A stretch of DNA of 64,000 nt from JBGSMF01 sp041740315 (lineage in GTDB: Bacteria > Chloroflexota > Anaerolineae > Fen-1058). This document shows, one piece after another, positions 51,262-59,019 of the stretch. The stretch is taken from the NCBI GenBank assembly GCA_041740315.1, contig JBGSMF010000094.1, forward strand, positions 14,782 to 78,781. Direction: 5' to 3'. A model generated the notes under the pieces. The model saw only the letters and a program-made list of their open reading frames with translations, made no database searches and was not told the origin of the DNA. Numbering within the stretch: the first letter of the stretch is position 1; every line of letters starts with the position of its first letter. Made by a program: the position numbers and the translations under genes.

Positions 51262-52818
51262 TCAGGTCACCTTGACGGCCACAATCGTTATATCGTCGTG
51301 CTGCTCGGCCGGCCCGACAAATCCGGCCACATCGGCCAAAACCGCATCAATCAATGCCTGAGGCGACAGGTCTTGCGGCAAAGACTGGACCAATGCCTCC
51401 AGCCGCTCAAAGCCATACAGCTCGCGCTCGTGATTCATCGCTTCCACCACCCCATCGGTGTAAAAGAGCACCGTGTCGCCTGGCTGCAAAGCCTGCCGTT
51501 GATCTTGATATTTGACGGTTGGCTCCATCCCCAGCGGCAAAGCCATGCCGGTCGTTTCCAGGTAACGCGGGTATTGCTCAGACGAAAGGCGAACGCGGTG
51601 CAGTAAAAACGGGTAGATTTGGCCGGCGTTGGCCCACACCATTTCTCGCGTTCGGCCGTCAATCGCCGCATAGCTGGCGGCCACAAACATTCCGCGCGGC
51701 ACGTCGCGGCAGAGCAGCACGTTCGATTGATCCAACACCTCGGCAGGCGAGGGATGATCGAATGCCTCGGAACGGATGGCGCTGTGCGCAGCGACCATCA
51801 ACATGGCAGCCGGGATGCTCTTGCCCGACACGTCGCCCACCACAATGCCCAGGCGGGTCTCGCCCACCACCAACAAGTCATAAAAATCACCCGAGGTCTC
51901 ACGGTGAGGCCGGCAAAAAGCCGCCACTTCCAGGCCTGGCACTTGGGGCAACTGGCTGGGGAAAAGCGCCTGCTGCACATTGTGCGCAATCTCTAACTCG
52001 CGCTGCATGCGCTCGCGCTCGGTCCGCTCAAGATACAACTGCTCGAGCTGGGTGGACATTAGGTTAAACGTGTCAGCCAACTCGCCCAGTTCATCGTTCG
52101 ACTTGAGATCAATCGTGTATCCAAACTTGCCCTTGGCCAATGCCAATGCGCCATGCTGCAATTGCAACAGCGGCCGATTGAATGTAAAAATAGCCAACAA
52201 CAAAGACAACACCACCGCCAGCACGCTCCCGCCTACCAAGATGGGCATGATGTTGTTCAGCGTATCTTGCTGCAGCAAATTGCGCGTTTCGGCCGTATTC
52301 AACGCCTCGACCAGGCCCAGGACCTGCGGCTGGCCATTCTCATCCTTCACAATAATCGGCGCGACAAAACCATACCACGAGCCATATTCATCCGAATATT
52401 GAGTGCGATGTGATTGCATATCCTCATAAGCCGCCAAATGCTCTGCGGTGGCATAAAAAAACGGCGAACTTACCCCTGTGTAGCCTGAATCTGCCCAGTA
52501 GTAAAACATATCACCATCGCGATAGTAAATGCCCATCCACTCCAGATTGCCCGCAAAGGTTATCTGCTCCAGATATTGCCGCATTTGCTCATACGTTTCA
52601 GTGTCAATGTCGGTGGGCGCGTGCAACAGTTTCAACGTATCAATGTTAACGCCAGAAGCCGCATACTCGGCGGCGCTCTTTAAGCGAGCATCTAGCTGGG
52701 TTTGCCATCGCTGGGTGCTCTCTTTAAACACACGATAACCCGAATATCCCACCGTGATAACAATCAGCACAATCATGGGAACAACAATTTTAAGATAGAG
52801 CGGAATGCGAATTTTCAT
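51262..52818 (-). CDS. Membrane sensor with HAMP and SpoIIE/PP2C phosphatase
   Basis: A 518-residue protein: membrane helix 12-34, an extracellular sensor of about 150 residues, membrane helix near 190-215, HAMP linker (SNDELGELADTFNLMSTQL) and a PP2C-like SpoIIE domain (ELEIAHNVQQALFP, TSGDFYDLL, VGDVSGKSIPAAMLM, YTDGVVEA, HDDITIVAV). These phosphatases usually dephosphorylate anti-anti-sigma factors in partner-switching control. The start overlaps the NHL-protein stop as ATGA. No STAS protein or anti-sigma factor is nearby. Confidence 0.9.
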   Translation of the reverse strand: MKIRIPLYLKIVVPMIVLIVITVGYSGYRVFKESTQRWQTQLDARLKSAAEYAASGVNIDTLKLLHAPTDIDTETYEQMRQYLEQITFAGNLEWMGIYYRDGDMFYYWADSGYTGVSSPFFYATAEHLAAYEDMQSHRTQYSDEYGSWYGFVAPIIVKDENGQPQVLGLVEALNTAETRNLLQQDTLNNIMPILVGGSVLAVVLSLLLAIFTFNRPLLQLQHGALALAKGKFGYTIDLKSNDELGELADTFNLMSTQLEQLYLERTERERMQRELEIAHNVQQALFPSQLPQVPGLEVAAFCRPHRETSGDFYDLLVVGETRLGIVVGDVSGKSIPAAMLMVAAHSAIRSEAFDHPSPAEVLDQSNVLLCRDVPRGMFVAASYAAIDGRTREMVWANAGQIYPFLLHRVRLSSEQYPRYLETTGMALPLGMEPTVKYQDQRQALQPGDTVLFYTDGVVEAMNHERELYGFERLEALVQSLPQDLSPQALIDAVLADVAGFVGPAEQHDDITIVAVKVT

Positions 52819-53798
52819 GGCTTTACCTCAATCCGGCGGCGCAATTGGCCGTCAGGCTCAAACGCCCAGATCACATGGTTGAACGCATCGGCAACATAGA
52901 CCGCGCCATCCTGAGCCACATCTAGCCCCAACGTCTGCCAAACCTTGACCTCGGGCGGGGCAAACTTGCGGAGATAGTGTCCTTCCGAATCAAAAACCTT
53001 GATGCGCAAATTGCCCATATCACTCACATAAACTTGGCCGCTGGCATCGTCTACCGCTACGGCAAACGGGTAAGAAAGCTGATCATCTTCTCGCCCATAC
53101 GAGCCAATGGTGAGGCGCCAAGTTGCTGTGAACTCTCCAGACGGCGTCATAGACAGGGCAAATTGCTGGATGTTGCTGTTGGTACTATCCAGCACATATA
53201 AAAAGTTGCGCTCTTCATCTACGGCCACGTCATTCAGGCCAATAAACTGCCCGGCCTCACTGCCAAAGACCTGGGCCAATTGCTCGCCCTGCGCGTCGAA
53301 AATCTTGACCAAAGCCCCCCGATAATAGCCGATGTAAACACGATCCTCTCTGTCAATATCCAGGCCATACGGGCTGCTGCGTTCTTCTTCAGAACTAATT
53401 GCAGTGCCATAGTCTTTAGAGCCCACATCGCGCAGATAGCGCCCATTAGGGGTAAACACCTTGACCCCATCGCGATCCACAAAAGTATCGTCGGCCTGGG
53501 TATAACGAAAGTGGCAAATATAGATATTTCCCGTCGAGTCGAGCTTGATATCCCACCCCTCGTAAATATCATCTGCCCCTACCCCCAGCTTGCCGAATGC
53601 GCCCAGAAAGCGCCCTTCGGCAGACAGGTGGGCGACACGATAATTGCCGCGATCCATGACATACAGGCTGCCATCCGGCGCAACCGCCACGCCATTAGGG
53701 TGTACTAGTCCTGCCGGCTGCCAGGCACAGGCCGCCAACTGCAACAATAGCAAAATAACAACTGCCGCACCCACATAATTGCGATGGAAAGATGACAT
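52815..53798 (-). CDS. NHL-repeat lipoprotein (six-bladed propeller)
   Basis: A 327-residue protein with a lipoprotein signal (LLLLQLAAC) and repeated blades of the form VHPNGVAVAPDGSLYVMD, SPYGLDIDREDRVYIGY, GLNDVAVDEERNFLYVLD and YPFAVAVDDASGQVYVSD. It is probably an extracellular ligand-binding propeller. AGGAGGTG precedes the ATG. It is coupled to the downstream sensor phosphatase and may feed signal to its extracellular domain. Confidence 0.85.
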   Translation of the reverse strand: MSSFHRNYVGAAVVILLLLQLAACAWQPAGLVHPNGVAVAPDGSLYVMDRGNYRVAHLSAEGRFLGAFGKLGVGADDIYEGWDIKLDSTGNIYICHFRYTQADDTFVDRDGVKVFTPNGRYLRDVGSKDYGTAISSEEERSSPYGLDIDREDRVYIGYYRGALVKIFDAQGEQLAQVFGSEAGQFIGLNDVAVDEERNFLYVLDSTNSNIQQFALSMTPSGEFTATWRLTIGSYGREDDQLSYPFAVAVDDASGQVYVSDMGNLRIKVFDSEGHYLRKFAPPEVKVWQTLGLDVAQDGAVYVADAFNHVIWAFEPDGQLRRRIEVKP

Positions 53799-53816
53799 CG
53801 GGCACCTCCTAACTGT

Positions 53817-53897
53817 CTGTCTGGAAACTCAGCGGAGGCGGTTCCCACGCCTCCGCTTTGCCGGGCGTGGGAACCCGGCCAGCTACTTTCCAGACAG
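53817..53897. repeat. Palindromic element with CTGTCTGGAAA ends
   Basis: Perfect 11-bp terminal inverted repeats (53817-53827, 53887-53897). Inside, AGCGGAGGCG/CGCCTCCGCT forms a hairpin and GTTCCCACGCC pairs with GGCGTGGGAAC. The inner core CCCACGCC...GGCGTGGGA recurs in the element at 61636-61751. It lies in the 309-nt gap 53799-54107 upstream of the NHL gene. Confidence 0.7.
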
Positions 53898-53905
53898 AAA
53901 CTAGG

Positions 53906-53953
53906 CGGGTCGCTGCGCGACCCGAAGCAGTTTCGGGCCTTGTCCGAAACTGC
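53906..53953. repeat. Two adjacent perfect hairpins
   Basis: CGGGTCGC-TGC-GCGACCCG (53906-53924) and GCAGTTTCGG-loop-CCGAAACTGC (53927-53953). No T tract on either side. The remaining part of the 53799-54107 gap holds only the short remnant at 54014-54064. Confidence 0.6.
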
Positions 53954-54013
53954 GACCAAGATAGCGGGGTTAAAACTTGACTCATTTGTACAGATTTCGG
54001 GCTATATAGATGT

Positions 54014-54064
54014 CTAGCTATCTGTCTGCCGCACAACCACAATCGTAATATCGTCGCTCGGATT
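54014..54064 (-). pseudogene. Remnant of a SpoIIE/PP2C phosphatase C-terminus
   Basis: Minus-strand codons read NPSDDITIVVVRQTDS and then a stop, with a stop just upstream in frame. DDITIVVV is the usual end of SpoIIE phosphatases (compare HDDITIVAV at the end of the intact gene at 51262). Only these 16 codons are recognisable, so a second copy was probably deleted. Confidence 0.45.
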
Positions 54065-54107
54065 CTAACCGACGAATGTGCGCCTCAAAATCGCTCATAC
54101 CAATCTA

Positions 54108-55271
54108 CTATGACCTGCTCCTCAAGCGCGCTACCAGGCGGGGGAACACAGCCAGCACTGCATCAACATCTTGGTCGGTCGTTGCATGACCCAGAGTCAT
54201 GCGAACACCCCCCAAGGCCCATTCACGCTCTAAACCAAGCGCAGTCAACACAAAAGATGGTTCGCTCTCACCAGTGGTGCAGGCTGAGCCAGTGCTCACG
54301 CAGATGCCCTCAAGGTCGAGCGCGAGCAACAAGGCTTCGCCCTCCACTCCTTTGACGGCAAACGAAGCGCTATTGGGCAAACGTTTGGTGGGGTGTCCCG
54401 TCAGGCGCGCGTCGGGCACACTTGCCAAGATGCCCGCAATCAACTTGTCTCGCAGCGCAATCAGGCGAGCATTTTCGGTTTCGCGTTGCTCTTGCGCCAG
54501 GCGCAAGGCAGCCGCCAGCCCAACAATGCCAGCCAGGTTGAGCGTGCCCGGCCGCCGTCCGCGTTCATGGCCGCCGCCGGTGAGCGCCGGCGCCAATTCT
54601 ACGCCGCGCCGAACATACATCAAACCCGTCCCTTTGGGGCCGTAAAACTTGTGCGCGCTCAGGGCCATCAAGTCTACATTTAGCGCATCCACATCTAGCA
54701 CGCAGGCGTTTGCCGCCTGAACTGCATCGCTATGCATCAAGACGCCCTTGGAACGCGCCAGCCGTCCAATGTCGGCGATAGGCTGGATAGCGCCAATTTC
54801 ATTATTGGCATACATCACGCTGACCAGCGCCGTGTTATGGCGCAGCGCCCGCCCCACACCATCTGGGTTGACCAGGCCGTGCTCATCAACCGACACCAGC
54901 GTAAAATCAATCCCCCACCACTGGTGCAACTGCTCTACCGTGGCGCCCACCGCATGGTGCTCGATGGTGGTAGTGACAATGTGGACCTTGCGCCCCAGCT
55001 TGCCAGCGGTCCAGGCCACGCCGCGCAGCGCCAGGTTATCGCTTTCAGTGCCGCTGCCGGTGAACACAATCTCTGTTGGATGGCAGCCCAAGATTTCGGC
55101 GCAAGTCTGGCGCGCCTCATCCACGGCTTTTAGCGCAGCGCGGCCCGCCTGGTGGATTGACGAGGTATTGCCATAAACATCGGACCAATACGGGCGCATT
55201 GCCTCAACAACGGCAGGGTCAACTGGCGTCGTAGCCGCATGGTCAAGGTATATTGTTCGCTTGTCACCCAT
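54108..55271 (-). CDS. Cysteine desulfurase (NifS/IscS type)
   Basis: A 387-residue class V aminotransferase. YLDHAATTPVDP, FTGSGTESDNLAL, TTTIEHHA, YANNEIGAIQP, PLP-lysine in SAHKFYGPKGTG and catalytic Cys in STGSACTTGESEPS. It supplies sulfane sulfur for Fe-S clusters and tRNA thiolation. Related enzymes also release selenium from selenocysteine, which is of interest given the two in-frame UGA genes. ATG 55271 follows AGGTGA. No iscU or tRNA-thiolase neighbour. Confidence 0.92.
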   Translation of the reverse strand: MGDKRTIYLDHAATTPVDPAVVEAMRPYWSDVYGNTSSIHQAGRAALKAVDEARQTCAEILGCHPTEIVFTGSGTESDNLALRGVAWTAGKLGRKVHIVTTTIEHHAVGATVEQLHQWWGIDFTLVSVDEHGLVNPDGVGRALRHNTALVSVMYANNEIGAIQPIADIGRLARSKGVLMHSDAVQAANACVLDVDALNVDLMALSAHKFYGPKGTGLMYVRRGVELAPALTGGGHERGRRPGTLNLAGIVGLAAALRLAQEQRETENARLIALRDKLIAGILASVPDARLTGHPTKRLPNSASFAVKGVEGEALLLALDLEGICVSTGSACTTGESEPSFVLTALGLEREWALGGVRMTLGHATTDQDVDAVLAVFPRLVARLRSRS

Positions 55272-55313
55272 TTCACCGTCACCTGCCTTTACAATTGTCC
55301 CTAAGCTCAATAT

Positions 55314-55417
55314 CTTTCAAATAAGGTGTTGCCTGTGGGGGCAGGTTTGCCTCCCCTGGGCTGCGCCCAGCGCAGGCCAGGGAAACCTGCCCATACGCCG
55401 GTAGTGTTATTTGAAAG
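55314..55417. repeat. Palindromic element with CTTTCAAATAA ends
   Basis: Perfect 11-bp terminal inverted repeats (55314-55324, 55407-55417). Inside, GGGCAGGTTT pairs with AAACCTGCCC and CTGGGC with GCCCAG around TGC. First of two elements in the 523-nt gap between the cysteine desulfurase and ppk2. 55418-55592 shows nothing clear. Confidence 0.72.
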
Positions 55418-55592
55418 GTAATGCCCCTAAACTATATATTGTAGCATGCTCCTCAATGCCACACAAATGCCTCTTCGATTCGCCCTGCCCAACGCGCGTT
55501 TGACGGTGGCAGACGGTTAGGATATACTAAGGAACAAGAAGAAAACGACTTTCCCTTTTGGCAAATTTCACTACCGTACACTTTTTCATTCT

Positions 55593-55659
55593 GCCACGAA
55601 TTTCACGAATTAGCACGAAAAAGACAGAGCAAATTAGTGGAATTCGTGCAATTCGTGGC
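55593..55659. repeat. Palindromic element rich in CACGAATT
   Basis: GCCACGAATTTCACGAATT (55593-55611) and AATTCGTGCAATTCGTGGC (55641-55659) are inverted with one mismatch over 19 bp. The following 55660-55794 leads to the ppk2 ribosome-binding site without a convincing promoter. Confidence 0.72.
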
Positions 55660-55794
55660 TAAAAATCTCGGCATTTTAGAGCAACCTTGAAATGGGCGAG
55701 TTATTTAATCACCAATCCTAACTGTTAACAAAATCCTTCTATGCTGGCAGCACAAAATCTAAAAGCCAACCCAGCCTTGACCCAGGAGAAGCTT

Positions 55795-56577
55795 ATGCTA
55801 GAAAAAGTTGACCTGACCAAGAAACTAGGCAAAAAAAACTACAAAGCCCAACTGCCCTATCTGCGCGTCCGCTTGTATGATTTACAAAAGGCGTGCTGGG
55901 ATGCCCAGATTCCCACCGTCATTATCTTTGAGGGCTGGGACGCAGCCGGCAAGGGCACTTCAATCAACCTGCTGACCCAACGGCTCGATCCGCGCGGGTT
56001 CAAGTTGTACGCCATCCAGGCGCCGCGCACCTACGAGGCCCACATGCCCTGGCTATGGCGTTTTTGGCTCAAACTGCCCAGCCAGGGTGAAATGGCCATT
56101 TTCGACCGAAGCTGGTATGGGCGGGTGCTGGTGGAAAGAATGGAAGGGCTGACGCCAGAAAAAGAATGGCGCAAAGCTTACCAGGACATTGCAGATTTTG
56201 AGCGCACCATCACTGATGGCGGGTGTGTCCTGGTCAAGTTCTTTTTGCACATTAGCAAAAAAGAGCAAAAACAACGTTTCAAGAAGCTGGAAGAGAGTCC
56301 CCTGACCGCCTGGCATGTTCAGCCTGAAGACTGGGAACACCACCGCAAGTATAACAAGTACGTCACGGCCATCGAAGAAATGCTAGAACGCACCGAAACC
56401 GAGTGGGGGCCGTGGACGATTGTAGAGGCGACTGATCGGCGCTGGACCAGGATAAAAATCTTGCAAACCCTTGTTGCTCGCTTGACAGAGATTTTGCAAA
56501 AGCGCGGCGCGGCGCTGCCGCCCGAGCCGGTCAAAAATGAAATCGCCGCCGCAGAGCAAGACGATGAGGAGGAGTAG
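55795..56577 (+). CDS. ppk2: Polyphosphate kinase 2 family protein, copy 1
   Basis: ATG 55795 follows CAGGAG. A 260-residue single-domain PPK2: Walker A FEGWDAAGKGTS, LDPRGFKLYAIQAP, PWLWRFWLKLP, Walker B FDRSWYGRVLVERM and the lid-region KKLEESPLTAWHVQPEDW. PPK2 enzymes move phosphate between polyphosphate and nucleotides, usually favouring NTP synthesis from polyphosphate in single-domain forms. A second PPK2 follows 5 nt later. The acidic tail (AAEQDDEEE) is short. Confidence 0.93.
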   Translation: MLEKVDLTKKLGKKNYKAQLPYLRVRLYDLQKACWDAQIPTVIIFEGWDAAGKGTSINLLTQRLDPRGFKLYAIQAPRTYEAHMPWLWRFWLKLPSQGEMAIFDRSWYGRVLVERMEGLTPEKEWRKAYQDIADFERTITDGGCVLVKFFLHISKKEQKQRFKKLEESPLTAWHVQPEDWEHHRKYNKYVTAIEEMLERTETEWGPWTIVEATDRRWTRIKILQTLVARLTEILQKRGAALPPEPVKNEIAAAEQDDEEE

Positions 56578-56582
56578 CAACC

Positions 56583-57353
56583 ATGCTAGAGACAATTGAT
56601 CTGAGCAAAAGCCTGACGCGAGAAGAATACCAAACCCAACTGGTTGACTATCAATTGCAACTGCGGCAATTGGCCTATCAACTCTATGTGCAAAAACGCT
56701 CGCTGGTGGTGGTTTATGAAGGTTGGGACGCGTCCGGCAAGGGGGGCAACATCAAGCGCGTGACTGAAAAGCTCGATCCCCGCGGCTATGTCGTCTATTC
56801 CATCGCAGCGCCGGCCGGCGACGATCGCACTCGTCACTATATGTGGCGCTTTTGGCGGCGGTTAGTGCCGCCCGATGAAAAGCAAGTTGTTATTTTTGAT
56901 CGCTCTTGGTATGGGCGTGTGATGGTAGAGCGAATCGAGGGCTTTTGCAAAGAGGCCGAATGGCAGCGCGCCTACCGAGAAATCAACGAATTCGAGCGCC
57001 TGCTGGCAGATTGCGGGACGATCCTGGCCAAGTTTTGGATTCACATCAGCCAAGACGAACAGTTGCGCCGTTTTGAAGAACGCCAAACCATAGAATACAA
57101 AGCGTGGAAGCTGACCGATGAGGATTGGCGCAATCGCGGCAAGTGGGATCAATATGAAACAGCAGTAGAAGACATGCTGCTCAAGACCAGCACGCGCACC
57201 GCGCCCTGGACCATTGTGGAAGGAAACGACAAATTATACGCGCGCATCAAAACACTGCAGACGCTGGTGGAAACATTGACCAAAGAATTGGATTATTCTG
57301 CGGCTGGGTCGCCCAAGAAAGGCAAGAAAGACAAAAAAGCAGCCCGAGGCTAG
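56583..57353 (+). CDS. ppk2: Polyphosphate kinase 2 family protein, copy 2
   Basis: A 256-residue protein with Walker A YEGWDASGKGGN, LDPRGYVVYSIAAP, YMWRFWRRLVPP and Walker B FDRSWYGRVMVERI. It shares the fold of copy 1 but is clearly diverged: GDDRTRHY replaces TYEAHMPW and the lid reads RRFEERQTIEYKAWKL. The two copies may differ in nucleotide class (mono- versus diphosphate, or A versus G). A Lys-rich end (KKGKKDKKAARG) may bind polyphosphate. It converges with the HD gene. Confidence 0.92.
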   Translation: MLETIDLSKSLTREEYQTQLVDYQLQLRQLAYQLYVQKRSLVVVYEGWDASGKGGNIKRVTEKLDPRGYVVYSIAAPAGDDRTRHYMWRFWRRLVPPDEKQVVIFDRSWYGRVMVERIEGFCKEAEWQRAYREINEFERLLADCGTILAKFWIHISQDEQLRRFEERQTIEYKAWKLTDEDWRNRGKWDQYETAVEDMLLKTSTRTAPWTIVEGNDKLYARIKTLQTLVETLTKELDYSAAGSPKKGKKDKKAARG

Positions 57354-57359
57354 AGTTTA

Positions 57360-57983
57360 TCAGCTTTTGGCCTGGCGCAAGTCAATCGCCAATTTCCGGG
57401 CAAACACTTGCTCTAGCAACGCGCCCTTGTCTATCGCTTCTAGCCGCTCTGCCTCGGCATTGGATAGCACCTCACACTGCACCCTGATTTGCCTGGCCGT
57501 CACCTTGCAAGCCAGGGTTTTGACCAGGCCCTGGTGGCTGCAATCCAGGCCATCTGCCACGCGCAAAAGAGCAGCCAGTTGGCTCACCACCTGGCGCTGG
57601 ACCGGCTTGAGAGCGGCAAAATGGGGGTGTTTTTCGTCAGGCAGCGCCTTGCGATGGTAGCGAGCAACAGAGCCAATGATTAATCGCTCTTGACGATCAA
57701 AAGGTAACATGGGTGTATCAAGAATAATGCGCAGGGCTGTTTTGTGATGCCGCGGCTGCCCCTCGACCCAGCCGATATCATGCAGCAACCCAGCGCACTG
57801 CAACCAAAAGCGCTCGGCCGTCCCCAGTTTGTGCAGGGGCGTTAGCTCGTCGAACAATAACAGCGCCAGGCGCGTCACCTGGTGGCTGTGCCCCAGCTCA
57901 TCTTGGCAGCTTTCAGCCAGGCGCGCTACAGCCGCCAATATAGCTTCCTGGTTATTCTTCCCAGGGGCCTTTTTCGCTGCCAT
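57360..57983 (-). CDS. HD-domain protein related to the Ppx/GppA C-terminal domain
   Basis: ATG 57983 follows GGGAAGGAA. A 207-residue protein: HSHQVTRLALLLFDEL, LLHDIGWVEGQPRHHK (HD pair), RYHRKALPDEKH and LLRVADGLDCSHQG match the metal-HD domain found at the C-terminus of exopolyphosphatase Ppx/GppA, here without the ASKHA phosphatase domain. Together with CHAD and PPK2 neighbours it is probably a polyphosphate or ppGpp-related factor. It overlaps the end of the CHAD gene by 32 nt. Confidence 0.82.
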   Translation of the reverse strand: MAAKKAPGKNNQEAILAAVARLAESCQDELGHSHQVTRLALLLFDELTPLHKLGTAERFWLQCAGLLHDIGWVEGQPRHHKTALRIILDTPMLPFDRQERLIIGSVARYHRKALPDEKHPHFAALKPVQRQVVSQLAALLRVADGLDCSHQGLVKTLACKVTARQIRVQCEVLSNAEAERLEAIDKGALLEQVFARKLAIDLRQAKS

Positions 57984-59019
57984 TTCCTTCCCTCGCCGCA
58001 ACTGGCTCTGGCGCTTCACTAACTTGCGCCGGTGCAGTATTTTGCAGCGTTTGACGCAGGCCTTGCCACACAGCCTGCTTTTGCGTGCCATTCCAAAACT
58101 TGATAAACTCTTGGTAACGCGCGGCGCGGCGCTGTTGGCGATCTTGTTGCAGGTAAAGCAAGCCCGCAGTCAGCCGCTTGAATGAGCGGGCATGCCCCAA
58201 GTATTCAACCGCGCGCGCTCGTTCTTTTTCTAGAAACAGCGGGAGAGCTTGCGCCCACACGTCACAATCGTGAATATCGCCTATCATCTCTTGAACCGCG
58301 CGTGCGGCCCGCAACGGCTCTTTCAGTCCACCGGGGTAAAGGGGAGCAAACATTTCCATGGTGTAACGAAGACGTTTGGCGGCAATGCGCATGGCGTGCA
58401 ATTCGGCTATATGCTCTGGCTGGTAGATGTAAGATTCGTATGACAATAGTTCTTCCAAGCGCAATAAAATCTCGCTATTTGCGCGCTGGTAGACATAGGG
58501 TGAATGGGCGATGGTTTGGCTCAGGCGGGCCTGCACAAGCGCTTGCCTCAATGCCTCGCCCATCTCATCGAGCGTTTGGCTGGTTTGCAAGTGGTCTAAT
58601 GCCTGGATGACCTCTGCCTGCAACTGCTGGCGGCGCTGCTGCAAGCGCAGCACAAAGCGATCTATACCTGGCCGAAAAGCGCGCCCTCCCTCCACCTCAG
58701 CCAGACCATCCAAGAACTTGAGCAGGAAATCCAATTGCACATCGGTATCGCGGGCGGCCCCCAAAGAGCGTGTAATGCGCTTGACCTGCTTTTCCCAACC
58801 GGCAAATTGCTTGTGCGGCAAACACTCACTGAAAAGCGCAAACCCGCTGCGCAGCCGGCGCGAAGCTACGCGCATGCGGTGGATATACTCAATATCCTCT
58901 GATTTGCGCACGCCTTCAATTTCTTGCGTCAGCGCCTGCAAGCGATTGAGCAATGCCTCTGTGCCGAACAAGCAATAACTGGGGTCAGGTTCTGCCAAGA
59001 CTTGCTCCCCCCATCTCAT
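57952..59019 (-). CDS. CHAD-domain protein
   Basis: A 355-residue helical protein with CHAD marks: EYIHRMRVASRRLRSGFALF (first His-rich helix), LGAARDTDVQL, AELHAMRIAAKRLRYTMEMF and GDIHDCDVWAQAL. CHAD domains bind polyphosphate through conserved His and basic residues and can coat polyphosphate granules. The start overlaps the metallophosphoesterase stop as ATGA and the end overlaps the HD gene, so the three are one operon facing the two ppk2 genes. Confidence 0.9.
   Translation of the reverse strand: MRWGEQVLAEPDPSYCLFGTEALLNRLQALTQEIEGVRKSEDIEYIHRMRVASRRLRSGFALFSECLPHKQFAGWEKQVKRITRSLGAARDTDVQLDFLLKFLDGLAEVEGGRAFRPGIDRFVLRLQQRRQQLQAEVIQALDHLQTSQTLDEMGEALRQALVQARLSQTIAHSPYVYQRANSEILLRLEELLSYESYIYQPEHIAELHAMRIAAKRLRYTMEMFAPLYPGGLKEPLRAARAVQEMIGDIHDCDVWAQALPLFLEKERARAVEYLGHARSFKRLTAGLLYLQQDRQQRRAARYQEFIKFWNGTQKQAVWQGLRQTLQNTAPAQVSEAPEPVAAREGNGSEKGPWEE

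Noticed and set aside
55474..55481. TTCGATTC resembling a tRNA T loop
   Set aside because: No acceptor, D or anticodon stem can be built around it.
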